From assembly GCF_000485595.1 (NCBI RefSeq), contig NW_014578291.1, positions 6,803 to 54,546 on the forward strand: 47,744 nt of DNA. Reading direction: 5' to 3'. The notes under the pieces are model-generated. The model saw only the letters and a list, made by a program, of their open reading frames with translations, was not told the DNA's origin and did no database searches. Numbering within the stretch: the first letter of the stretch is position 1; every line of letters begins with the position of its first letter. The DNA is from Priapulus caudatus. Lineage: Eukaryota > Priapulida > Priapulimorpha > Priapulimorphida > Priapulidae. This document shows, piece by piece, positions 35,271 through 46,097 of the stretch. Made by a program: the position numbers and the translations under genes.

Positions 35271-36125
35271 TAGATACATAGGATACATACGAAACTCAAA
35301 GTATATATCTAAGATATATGCGTGTGAATCATTACCACATCACATCATCAAATTGTCACAATATCATTCATACACGCGCTCGGAAATATGCCTAAAACAG
35401 TTCGCTTTAAAAGTTTACAACAAACCAAGGGTGTTTATCTGTCTCGACCGCAGTGTAAACTGGCGTCCAATTTGTTTACCGCTATACTAAAGTATATAAC
35501 TTAGACCACGTTATGTGGTCAGAATGTTTATCCTTGAGAGACATGATACGAAGTATTGCGTGGCCACAGCTTTGGTGTTGATTCCTGAACGCTGCGCGCG
35601 GATGAGAGGTTTCGCGGGATATGCGCCAACACAGAGACAGGGGATGATTCAAGTATGGTAAGCGCTGTCCGCAGTGGAGACGCGGCAAATTCGAGGTTTC
35701 CCGGCGCACGTCTTCCACAGCGCCCGTCAGCTGATTTCTGGTAGTTTTTATAGAAGATAAACCAATAGAGTTAGTCTAAATAAGAACTATCGAGCGGTAA
35801 ATAGAGCAATATACAGTACCTTTGTTTCCTGACTAGTCAGTCAAATTAAGGGCTTTGTTGGGGCGTCCATTATTGCAAAGCTGTCGATTGAAAATAAGCC
35901 ATGAAACTTCGTCCATACTTAAAAATAAAGAACACTGGTGCCGGCGTAGGGCTCGTGATTGGAATTCACCCGTCGTCTAATACTCGCGCCGTCGCCTCGG
36001 CATCATGCCGCATCACGTCCACATGAAAAGGAACTAACACAATGCAGTGCGAAAACTGTGTTAGGTAGACTGCTTATGTTGAACCACTTGTTGATCAAAT
36101 GTTTGGGATTATAAACACACGCTTT
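35271..36125. other. Intergenic, no gene recognised
   Basis: ATACATAC-rich sequence at 35245-35295, then ordinary sequence without recognisable genes. Confidence 0.45.
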
Positions 36126-36129
36126 TACT

Positions 36130-36362
36130 CGTACGCACGCGGCACGTTCACGACGCACGTACGCACACACGCCGCGCCGCACGCACACGCCGTTCCGCAC
36201 ACGCGCGCACACGCGCGCACTTACGCACACTACGCACAACACGCACCACGCACACACGCACACACGTCACACACGCTGGACACACTGCACACAGCGCACA
36301 CACGCACACACTCACAACCCGCACCCACCGCACACAGGCACACACGCCACACACGCACACAC
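36130..36362. repeat. CACGCACA-rich irregular microsatellite
   Basis: Irregular ACACGC/ACGCAC repeats ending directly at the partial MITE at 36366. Overlapping ORFs are low-complexity. Confidence 0.9.
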
Positions 36363-36365
36363 TGC

Positions 36366-36600
36366 ACTGGGAGCGTTTCAATGAAATATAAGTATCTAAA
36401 TAATTACGAAATCTATTTTACTACAGTCTTTAATGTTTCTCTAACTCTTTATTCACTAGTTTACTTGCCGACATTTCCTGATAAATGCCGTGCAAATGCC
36501 TCCTCTTCAAACACCAATGAAACACGGCATGCACCGCTGCCGCACAGCTGACACATAAATATATAGTATTTATATATTTTTTGTGTCACTATATATTTAC
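36366..36600 (+). mobile_element. CAGGC-ended MITE, partial copy
   Basis: Starts with GGGAGCGTTTCAATGAAATA next to the CA-rich microsatellite and matches the left half and middle of 3893-4180. It ends near CTGCCG..CTGACACATAAATATATAG, as the spacer copy does, and lacks the right inverted end. A short further fragment with CTGACACATAAATATATA occurs at about 36750-36775. Both truncated copies ending at the same motif suggests a distinct subfamily rather than random breakage. Confidence 0.7.
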
Positions 36601-37335
36601 TATCAGGCGTTTATGAGGAAGAATAGTTAGTTGCTAATGGAACCAGCACCAGACGTTACTTATACACATATCTTTTAGATCTGTACGCACAACGCCAGCG
36701 ACAGTTAAACGCCTCGCACACTTCCGCTGGCCTGCCGCACGCTAGCTTCTGCACACTGACACATAAATATATATAGTCATTTATTATATATATGTTATAT
36801 ATATATCTATTTATTTATATATACAACGATGCCGCTAATGTCTGCATATAATTTACATGGTGATATTTGTCGTGTCGGGGTCTCTGACCTTGCGAAAGCA
36901 CCATACTACTTAGAAGTCACAGCCCATCATATCGTCTGGCTATGCAGACTTGCACATCAAAGAGAGCCCTCATTCAAACGCAGATACTACTACAGAACTG
37001 TACGCCGATATCTAGCTCTAGAACTATATCCCTTGGTGTCTGTGGCAGATCGAACGGCTATAGTTCTAGAGCTAACCAATATCTTGCACATCACCATCAC
37101 TTCATGTACCGTTCTCATCTAACGTGATGTACGGGTGTTCCTCTGTACGTTATATTATTTCTTATTCCACGCGTGTTTGTGCACACATCGTTTAAGGAAT
37201 ATCGAGTCGGTATTTAGATATAGATTATGATATAGAAGTCGCTGACAGAGAGCTAGATATCACGAGCTGCGCAACCGCCAGCAGCATTACCGGTTCCGTT
37301 CTCAAGAGTGCCACGTTGCCGAGCATTACATAGAC
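36601..37335. other. Intergenic with AT tracts and a 16 bp inverted repeat
   Basis: AT-only tracts at 36763-36825. A 97-codon ORF (36829-37122) has no recognisable motif and overlaps the inverted repeat at 37013-37074. Confidence 0.45.
37013..37074. repeat. Perfect 16 bp inverted repeat
   Basis: TAGCTCTAGAACTATA (37013-37028) and TATAGTTCTAGAGCTA (37059-37074) are exact complements with a 30-base loop. No assigned function. Confidence 0.85.
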
Positions 37336-37494
37336 CAGGGGTTCTTAGTCTGTAGTTAATGGACCCCTTTTGGGTCCGTGGAGGGGGTCCGTGAACCAGG
37401 CGCATTGTGTTTATGTGCTTATGTGCATTTTTCTGGGAAGTGGCCCGTAGCTTTCACCAGATTCTCAAAGGGGTCCATGACTCAAAAAAGGTTA
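37336..37494. mobile_element. hAT-type MITE, copy lacking its right end
   Basis: Starts CAGGGGTTCTTAGTCTG and shares CCGTGAACCAGGCGCAT and CAAAGGGGTCCATGACTC with 22781-22986. After CAAAAAAGGTTAA the expected GACCC..CTG end is missing, and the fold-back element at 37500-37941 begins within a few bases. The second element probably inserted at, or replaced, the terminus. Confidence 0.8.
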
Positions 37495-37499
37495 AAAAG

Positions 37500-37941
37500 G
37501 TATGGGGTGGGGGGGGGACCAGAACAGGTGTATCGTGTGATCAGTCAGCAGTCATCAACAGCGCTGAAAGCAAACGTCTATGTTAGTGGTAACCTAAAGG
37601 GAAGTTTATGTCGGGCTTACGAGCCGACTCGACTGGAAGCAACTGGATTTCGAGCAACTGGAAGCGATCGGCAGCGACTAGTTGCGTCCAGCTGGGTTGC
37701 CCACTGTTTTATTCCGAGCAACTAGTGGCGGCCAGTCGCAGGCAGTCGTATCGCAGTCCACCGACCTAAGCACTGCAGTCGCAGTGAATTGCAGCCAGTT
37801 GCTTCCAGTCGAGTCGGCTCGCAAGCCCGACATAAACCCCCCTTTAGGTTACCACTGACATAGACGTTTGCTTTCATCGCTGTTGATGACTGCTGACTGA
37901 TCACACGATACCCCTGTTCTGGTCCCCCCCACCCCCCATAC
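37500..37941. mobile_element. Fold-back element with arms of about 148 bp
   Basis: Starts GTATGGGGTGGGGG and ends CCCCCCATAC. Arms include ACCAGAACAGG, GATCAGTCAGCAGTCATCAA, GTAACCTAAAGG and GAGCCGACTCGACTGGAAGC with their complements on the right. The middle (about 37650-37795) is rich in GCAACTGG/GCAGTCG repeats. It abuts the truncated hAT MITE at 37336-37494. About 440 bp, no transposase. Two mirrored minus/plus ORFs are just the arms read twice. Confidence 0.88.
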
Positions 37942-38228
37942 AGCAGGCTGACCCCATTTCCCCCCTCGTCGGTAGACAGGGGTGCATATACAGCCTGCAG
38001 CTACGAGAGAGCCTAGATACAACAACACACAACTCGGCAAACAGGGTTACCCTGCTTGCGAAGCTACGATACCGTATCAACAAGAGAACCCTGAGCACGC
38101 GCCCCTCGCCGTAGCCATGTCAACCCGCGTGTCGTCGGGAAAACGACGCGTGCATCGGCGCAACGTCGCTTCCGGCAATGTGCGCGATAGGTAGGCTACG
38201 CATGGCCGTGCGAGCTGCGACGCGTAAA

Positions 38229-38369
38229 GCTGGGTTTACACTACCGACTTTAGGTTGTCAAATTGGCGAATTGGACCAACTTCCCAACTATACGACCGAA
38301 AATCGGCAATGTAAAGTCGCGCGAGCAACTGGTCGAATTTGACATAAAAGTCGGTAGTGTAAACCCAGC
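38229..38369. mobile_element. GCTGGGTTTACAC-ended MITE
   Basis: Starts GCTGGGTTTACACTACCGAC and ends with its exact complement, GTCGGTAGTGTAAACCCAGC. Flanks are TAAA on the left and TTAA on the right, which may be a decayed TTAA target. About 141 bp, non-coding. Confidence 0.85.
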
Positions 38370-38429
38370 TTAACGTGACGCGGTACCGAAGCATACTATT
38401 TGTGATAAGCGAGTAAAGCGACATATATC

Positions 38430-39015
38430 ATCAAGAGCGTATTAAGTATGTAACATAACACAACACAACGTAACATAACACAACGTAACATAACGTAAGT
38501 AACATACTTAATAACATAACGTAACATAACGTAAGTAACATACTTAATAACATAACGTAACATAACGTAAGTAACATACTTAATAACACAACGTTACATA
38601 ACGTAGTAACATATTAAAAGCACAACGTTTACATAACTAAGTAAACATACTTAACTATCACAACGTCTTACAGAACGTAAGTAACAGTACTTAATAACAA
38701 ACGTAACATAACGTAAGTAACATACTTAATAACACAACGTTACATGACGTAAGTAACATACTTAATACACAACGTTACATAACGTAAGTACATACTTAAT
38801 AACCAACGTTACATAACGTAAGTAACATACTTAATATCACAACGTTACATAACGTAAGTAACATACTTAATATCACAACGTTACATAACGTAAGTAACAT
38901 ACTTAATATCACAACGTTACATAACGTAAGTAACATACTTAAGTATCACAACGTTACATCAACGAAGTTAACGATACTTAATAACACAACGTTACATAAC
39001 GTAAGTAACATACCT
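38430..39015 (+). repeat. Minisatellite with unit of about 37 bp
   Basis: About 14-16 units of roughly 36-38 bp built on AACGTTACATAACGTAAGTA plus ACATACTTAATAACAC. Each unit contains two near-palindromes (ACGTTACATAACGT and AAGTAACATACTT). Indels are common. The array begins with ATCAAGAGCGTATTAAGTAT, which resembles the inverted-repeat end at 20168-20233. Confidence 0.92.
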
Positions 39016-39289
39016 AATACGTACATACTCAACAGCAAAGCTGTGCCACGCAATCTTGTATCATGTCTCTCTGGATATCATTCATCTGTCCGACCTCTAG
39101 GTGTGTTTAATGATCACGCGTGGCATTAATTGCTGATGGCGAGTGAAGTGAAAACACGTAAAGATAGTTAGTACGCATGCTACGTTCGATATAACAAGCA
39201 ATAGTGCGCTGACAAGGGTAAACGTTCACCTAGGGATGGCCGCATGCCCTTTGCTCGTAGAAATGCATGAATTATGCATTACGAGGTGT

Positions 39290-42200
39290 TACAATATATC
39301 TTGGAGGTGTATACAGGTCTCACTGGAGGTCATGGAGGTATATACAGGTATCACTGGGGGTCATGGAGGCATATACAGGTATGACGGGGGGGGGCATGGA
39401 GGTATATACAGCATATCACGGAGGGGACGTGGAGGATATATACAGGTATCACAAGGGCGGTTGTGACGGTAATACAGGATTTCACGGGGCGGGACGTGGA
39501 GGTATATACAGGTATCACGAGGGGTCATGGAGGTTATTACAGATAATCACGGGGGGACGTGGAGGTATATACAGTGTATCACGGGGTCGGTTCGTGACGG
39601 TACATACAGTATCACGGGGGGACGTGGAGGTATAACAGTATTCACGGGGGGACGTGGAGGTATATACAGCGTATCACGGGCGGACGTGGAGCGCTATATA
39701 CTAGGTATCACGGACGCGTTCAGTGGAGGTATATACAGGTCGTATTCACGGCGGGACGATGAGGTATATACAGGTGTCACGGAGCTGTTCATGGAGGTTA
39801 TATACAGGTATACGGGCGGGGACGTGGAGGTATATACATGTATCACGGGGAACGTGCGAGGTATATACAGGTTATCCACGGGGCGGACGTGGAGGTCTAT
39901 ACAGTATCACGGGGGGACGTGGTATATTATACAGATATCACGGCAGTTTCATGGAGGTAATATACAGGTATCACGGGCGCGGACGTGGAGTATATTACAG
40001 TTATATCCACGAGGTTGCATGGAGGTATTATACAGGTATCACGGGGGAGTGGAGCTCCGGGTATATACAGGTATCACGAGGGGATGTGGGAAGGATATAT
40101 ACAGGCTATCACGAGGGAGTTCATAGATGGTATATACAGCTATGACGCGGGCGACATTGGAGATATATACTAGCGTATCACGGGGAACGTGGAGTATATA
40201 CAGGTATCACGGGGCCGGGACGTGGGAAGGTAATATACAGGCTTATCAGCGGGCGGTCATGGAGGTATATACAGGTATCACGGGGGGTCATAGAGGTATA
40301 TACAGTATCACGGGGACGTGAGAGGTATATACATGTACACGGGGGACGTGGAGGTATTACTCAGGTATATACAGGTTAGTGCACGGGGGGTATGGAGCGT
40401 ATATACAGGTATTACAGGTATCACGCGGGGCGAACGTGATGACGGTACATACAGTATCACGGGGGTGCGGACGGTACATACAGGTATCACGGGGGCGACG
40501 TGGTGGAGTATATATACAGGTATCACGGGGCGGCCGTGGAGGTATATACAGGTATATACAGGTATCACGGCTGGGGACGTGGAGCGTATATTACAGCGTT
40601 ATCACGGTGAACGTGGAGCGTACATACAGGTATCACGCGGGGTCGCTGACGGGTACATACAGTCACTCTCTACGGTTGACGGGAGGCTATATACAGGTAT
40701 CACGGGGGCCCTGGAGGTATATACAGGTATCACGGGGGGACCGTGGGAGGCTATTTACAGGATGATCACGGGGAACGGGAGCGTATATACAGGTACCACG
40801 GGCGGTCATAGAGGTATATACAGGTACCACGGAAGGTCATAGAGGTATATACAGGTATCACGGGGGACGTGGAGGTATATACAGGTATCAGCGTGGTCAT
40901 AGAGGTATATACAGTTATTCACGGGGGCGACAGTGGAGTATCACGGGCGCCGACGTGCGAGCTATCACGGGGGGATGTGGAGGATAATATTTATCAGGTA
41001 ACACGGAGGGACGTGGAGGTAATACAGAGTATCACGGGGGGTCATGGACGGTATATACAGGTAATTCACGGGGGGACTGGAGCGTATATTACAGGTTATC
41101 ACGGGGGACGTGGAGGTAATATACTAGATATCACGGAGGTTCATGGAGCTATATTACACGTATCACGCGGGGCGCATGGATGGTATATACAGGTATCGAC
41201 GCCGAGTTCATGGAGGTATATACAGGTATCCCACGGCCGGGGACGTGGAGTCTCAGAGTATATCAGGTATCACGGGGGACGTGGAGGTAAGATACATGGT
41301 TATCACGGTGGGCGGACGTGTGAGGTTTACATTGTGTTATTATACAGGTAATCCACGGGGGGGACGTGGATATAACAGATATCACGGAGCCAGGTTCATG
41401 GAGCGTATATACAGTCATCACGGGGGACGTGGAGGTAATATATACAGTATCACGCGCAGGTTCATGGAGCGTATATACAGGTTATCACGGGGGGGACGTG
41501 GAGGTATATACAGGTATCACGGAGGTTCATGGAGGTATATACAGGTATCACGGGGGGACGTGGAGGTATATACAGGTATCACGGGGCAGGACGTGGATGG
41601 TATTATTACAGTTATTCACGGGGTGGATCGTGAGAGGTGGTATACTACAGGGCATCACAGTTCATGAGTACATATTAACAGATATCACGAGGGGTCCATA
41701 GATGTATATACAGCGTATCAGGAGGGCGACCGTGGAAGGTATATACAGCTGATTCAGGAGCGGACGTGGAGTATATATACAGGTATTACGAGGGCATGTG
41801 GAGCGTATATACAGGTAATCACGACGGCGTCATAGAGTATATACAGGTATGACGGGGGGACGTGGAGGTATATACAGGTATCACGGGGAACGTGGAGGTA
41901 TATACAGGTATCACGGGGGGACGTGGAGGTATATACAGGTATCACGGGGGGACGTGGAGGTATATACAGGTATCACGGAGGTTCATGGAGGTATATACAG
42001 GTATCACGGGGGGACGTGGAGCTCAGAGGTATATACAGGTATCACGAGGGGATGTGGAGGTATATACAGGTATCACGACGGGTCATAGAGGTATATACAG
42101 GTATGACGGGGGGACGTGGAGGTATATACAGGTAGATACAGGTATCACGAGGGGTCATGGAGGTATATACAGGTATCACGGGGAACGTGGAGGTATATAC

Positions 42201-42352
42201 AGGTATCACGGGAGGACGTGGAGGTATATACAGGTATCACGGGGGGACGTGGAGGTATATACAGGTATCACGGGGGGACGTGGAGGTATATACAGGTATA
42301 TACAGGTATCACGGGGGAACGTGGAGGTATATACAGGTATCGTGGAGCGTAG
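39290..42352 (+). repeat. 3 kb minisatellite with 31 bp unit
   Basis: Roughly 100 units of about 31 bp, consensus GGTATATACAGGTATCACGG plus GGGGACGTGGA. Because 31 is one more than a multiple of three and the unit has no stop in any plus-strand frame, long ORFs of up to about 200 codons run through it reading EVYTGITGGRGGIYRYHGGT in a 31-residue cycle. These are consequences of the repeat and not evidence for a gene. Units at about 41850-42350 are nearly uniform; those at 39450-41800 carry frequent one-base insertions and variants (GGTTCATGG, GGTCATAGA). Confidence 0.96.
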
Positions 42353-43262
42353 TTGCATATACACGGTATTACGGAGTATCGCGGACGGTCGTGGTCGTAC
42401 AGACAGAGACCGAACCATATTACATGCGTTCGCTATAGATCATAAAAAAGGTTTATTTAAGTAATTAGCTAAGTGCACTGTACACACTCGTTATGGAACC
42501 TTGTTATGCCACTAACGCATTTCAGTTCATGATAAAATAGTGAGTACGTAATCTCCCTCTCATGCCCCCCTAGCATACATTACACACTAGGAACAATAAC
42601 ATTTATCGTACATCCGCCTTTTTTCAGACTTCTGTTGTGAAAATTACTAAATATATGTGTGGAGACATACACTGACACGCACACTCATACATATCTACAC
42701 GCACTCTCACGAACACACGCGCGCACAGGAGCATAACGCAACCACGACTATTGTTAATGTTATGAGCCAGCACTGACGCAAATTTATGCGTACTTGCTGT
42801 AAGTCAGAAGAAAACTGGCTTCTTTATAACCTTTTCACACAACTTAGCGTGAATATCACACGTAAACAGGAGCAAAGTACAATATCGCGTATAATCTGCA
42901 GCATATATACGACGCGCAAACATTTCGTCATCAATGTGTATTGGCTGTCGCACGAAGTGCTTACACGCCAAAAAAGCATACGTCGCTCATAGCTTCTCAT
43001 TTTCCTGGCTACAGATAACGCCTTCAAAATTTCTTCGCGGCAGAATGACTATGAGGCCAATCTCTTTATTTTCATTTTTTACACCACTGCCCGATACGAG
43101 CAGCAGTGTGTGTTATTTGGTCGTTGGCATCCTGGTTTTTTACTCAGGCAATCACGTTCACCCACACGCATGGTGCTATCGATGATCATTGAGTAACGAT
43201 GCTATACTAGAGCAGCTAGACCCGACTGTAACTTTCAATGTCTGAGGTACTCTGCGCTGCGG
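42353..43262. other. Intergenic, no gene recognised
   Basis: Short ORFs without motifs. It lies downstream of the guanylyl cyclase exon on the minus strand, so may be intron if that gene continues. Confidence 0.45.
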
Positions 43263-43377
43263 GTAGTCCGAGTTCCCTCTGACCAATGCCCACACCGACG
43301 ATTTTGGTGGACTCCAACCCACACCAAATCCACCAAAACCGTCGGTGTGAGCATTGGTCAGAGGAAACTCGGACTAC
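43263..43377. mobile_element. Long hairpin with 49 bp arms
   Basis: 43263-43311 and 43329-43377 are complementary at about 46 of 49 positions (GTAGTCCGAGTTCCCTCTG on the left, complement on the right) around a 17-base loop. Could be a MITE reduced to its arms or a precursor-like RNA hairpin; the length and near-perfection favour a MITE. Confidence 0.85.
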
Positions 43378-43950
43378 TCTACGGGTTGATCATGTATCCA
43401 TAATCCACGAATTCAATGCAGCGTTATAACGTGCGCGCTGTCAATAAATCGCAGCTCGAACGCGTTTCTGCAATCACACGTGTACTAACTACATACGTGC
43501 ACCACGACACACCTGCGCATGTAAATTTAAAATCGCTGATGCTACTTTGTTTGTTTAACAGGTCTATATAATTATTTCCAATTAGTCGGTATGAATCACA
43601 GTGCAAACAGAAAACGCGCAATAAATAAAGGATACTCCAATTTTTTCAGCAAATATAATAAAACAGCGAATTCAATTTTTTTGTATATATGATATTAGCA
43701 AATCAGAATTGCGGCGCCACAACTTTTGTGAGAGATTCTACATATATTTTTCACAAACTTGTCCGGTCTCTCGACACCAAACTGGCATGGCGACCATTAG
43801 AATCACATTAATATTTACATAGCGTTTATTAATCATTTAGGCACTTATATGTCGGAGCTCGTACGTAAGTAAGTAAGAACTCACTGCCCCATATCCTGGA
43901 TGTTGGTATGAAATGAGCACGCTACGATCAAGTCCATTGCAGGTAAACGC
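43378..43950. other. Intergenic, nothing recognised
   Basis: No gene-like ORF or other signal seen. Confidence 0.45.
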
Positions 43951-43954
43951 CTCG

Positions 43955-44078
43955 CGTACCCACGCACGCATGCACGCACGCACGCACGCACGCACACACG
44001 CACGCACGCACGCACGCAGCCACGTACGCACGCACGCACGCACCCACGTGCGCACGCAGTTACGCACGTACGTACGCA

Positions 44079-44145
<67 letters not shown>

Positions 44146-44195
44146 ACGCACTCGCGCACGCGCGCACGCACGCACGCACACATGCACGCATGCAC
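43955..44195. repeat. ACGC and CA microsatellites
   Basis: (CACG)n, then near-pure (CA)n at about 44080-44143, then (GCAC)n again. Overlapping ORFs on both strands are low-complexity. Confidence 0.95.
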
Positions 44196-44994
44196 ACACT
44201 TGATGTTTTTAAACGGGGTTGGGCCAAAAGAACAAGTGCAGCTACTATCGGCTAGAGACTAGATTTTAAGCGTCCGACGTAGGCCAACGTGGTACTAAAC
44301 ACGGTTCGTCTGCTCATATGGTCTGCTGTCCCGTGGCGATGTGGTGGCGCTACTGTACATGACCTTGTATCGTGTGTTCGTGTACATTGGAACACATGTC
44401 GAATTTCAGTTTCTGCGATGGCAGGTGATGTCATGCCTGTCTAACTAGCTACGCCTACCATAGTGATGGAAATTAAGGTATCATAGTATGAGACAGATCA
44501 TTCAAAAACCACATACGGCACGATTGCATTGCATGATTGTATTTCCGGCTCTCCTGGTGGTCCAACCTTGAGATGCAAACCCAGTGCGCTCTTGTCTAAC
44601 ACCTAAGCTATAATAGCATCTATGGTCGTAAGTTTATCTTCATTTTCAACTTGGTATTACGCCAACATGTGACCTTTATATAATACAACTACGAAAATAA
44701 CCACACTTTAAACCACCGTCTATACCGATCCACAGTGTGGTAACAGATCTCCATGAACGATACGAGACATTTAATACGAGATTCCACGTGATCTTCTATA
44801 ACACGCTGATTTTTATTGAGTACACAGTGCACATTTCAATGCCGCGGACGAATGAGAAAGGACAACCAATCGCAGAGAAAATTAGTTGTCTTATTTGTTT
44901 ACTATTTACTTCTTTACTAACCTAGTAATTGTAACGGTTGTTCAGTTATTTTGTCTGTGCGTTTACTTGTTTGCTCTTATATATATTTTTACTT
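44196..44994. other. Intergenic, no gene recognised
   Basis: Short ORFs only. I looked here on the minus strand for a second guanylyl cyclase exon and recognised none. Confidence 0.45.
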
Positions 44995-45428
44995 TAGTAT
45001 ACTCCCGGGCCCCCCACTCCGAGGTCGGAGGGACCGCATGCGCGTTCCCAAAATCTCCGGTAAAGGGGTATTTTTCGCGCGACAAAATCCGGCCCAAGAA
45101 TTGTAAAAAAAGGGGGTGTATTTGACTTTTCACCCGGAGATTTCTTTAAAAAGGGAGTGTTTTTCCTCTCTCTCTTTCATCTTGAATATCATAGAAAACT
45201 TTATCAAATACCGGGATCAAATTCCTGAAATTCCTGCTAGTTTTGAAAGCTCATTCAGGATTATTTCGGATTTAGGGGGGTCTCCAAGGCAGGAAAAACC
45301 CGCAAAAAGCCCGCGAAAGGGGGGTTCAGAAGTTTTGGCAGTCCTGAGATAGGGGGTGCTTTCAAAGGAAGGGAACGAGCATATGCGTACCCTAAATAGC
45401 ACTGAGTGGGGGGCCCGGGAGTATACTA
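44995..45428. mobile_element. TIR element with perfect 25 bp ends
   Basis: 44995-45019 and 45404-45428 are exact complements over 25 bp, starting TAGTATACTCCCGGGC. The interior of about 385 bp has GGGGGTGT and CCCGGAGA-like runs. The 78-codon and 79-codon ORFs show no domain. The TA at the ends suggests a TA-targeting element, but that is inferred. It would lie in the first intron if the guanylyl cyclase gene continues leftward. Confidence 0.88.
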
Positions 45429-45499
45429 GTTTTCTATTCACTTTGTTCTCAGCGCTACCTTACAATGCAATTGGTTACACTTCCACGGTAGCACTTATA

Positions 45500-45556
45500 A
45501 TATCAGAATATAGATATGATTAGGGGGATATATATCTCTATATTATAAATTCCTGA
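45500..45556. mobile_element. ATATCAG hairpin
   Basis: ATATCAGAATATAGATAT at the left and ATATCTCTATATTATAAATT CCTGATAT at the right pair imperfectly around AGGGGG. Resembles the AGGAGT-ended hairpin group by its TCAGGA/TCCTGA ends. Confidence 0.55.
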
Positions 45557-45659
45557 TATGATCTATACTAAGACACTCCCGATAATATTGCTGTTGTGTG
45601 TGTCACGGTGAGGAGCTTGCAAGCTCACGTTGCCATATCTGTTACCAATGTGCCGTCTT

Positions 45660-45683
45660 TAAATAAATAAATAAATAATAAAT
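45660..45683. repeat. TAAA microsatellite
   Basis: (AAAT)n a few bases beyond the splice donor, inside the presumed intron. Confidence 0.85.
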
Positions 45684-45686
45684 GTT

Positions 45687-45692
45687 ACTTAC
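45687..45692 (-). other. Splice donor GTAAGT
   Basis: Directly after ..ATGATCACGTTT on the minus strand. It is a perfect consensus donor at exactly the point where similarity to the receptor family stops and (TAAA)n begins. Confidence 0.85.
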
Positions 45693-46097
45693 AAACGTGA
45701 TCATCGGAATGTTCCAAGCGGTCGCAACGAACGCTTCAGGGTAACATGACTGCGATTCGGGTCCGATGAATGACGTCACACGTGCCGTCGTACAGTTGTC
45801 GCCGATATACATCTTAGTCATCTCGTTTACGAGCGAAGTTCTGTCCTTCTCCAAGGTATTCGCTATGCGAGGCGACATTGACGTCAACGCGAGCGTGTGT
45901 TCGCCGAGGATCTGTTTCTTGTTCACTTGATGGACCGCGTACGCGACGGCACCGGCGACGAACTGAGCGGACGTCTTCTGCGTACCAATGTAGCCCACCA
46001 TGAACTCGTAACCGGCTACGGAGCCCAACACGCACACGCAAATGTACACGATGAGAGTGTAACAGCGATCGCATTTCTCCCCAAGTTGATAGAACAT
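45693..46097 (-). CDS. Receptor guanylyl cyclase, first coding exon (partial)
   Basis: The exon encodes 135 residues. Residues 1-29 look like a signal peptide: a charged start (MFYQLGEKCDRC), then a hydrophobic stretch (YTLIVYICVCVLGSVAG). From about residue 34 it matches the start of the extracellular ANF-receptor (periplasmic-binding-like) domain of membrane guanylyl cyclases, enzymes that make cGMP when a peptide or other ligand binds outside the cell. Diagnostic stretches are VGYIGTQKTSAQFVAGAVAY, HQVNKKQILGEHTLAL, TSFIGPESQSC and EAFVATAWNIPMITF. Cys102 and Cys118 sit where this family has a conserved disulphide region. The exon ends in phase 0 at the donor GTAAGT (45692-45687); translation past it runs into intron. 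The ATG is the first after an in-frame TAA near 46150. The membrane, kinase-like and cyclase domains are not in this exon. A related ligand-binding receptor without a cyclase domain is possible. Confidence 0.85.

Noticed and set aside
39527-42464. ORFs of up to 200 codons with a 31-residue repeat (EVYTGITGGRGGIYRYHGGT)
   Set aside because: A 31 bp unit without stops is open in every plus-strand frame by necessity, and one-base indels switch frames freely, so there is no sign of protein-level selection.
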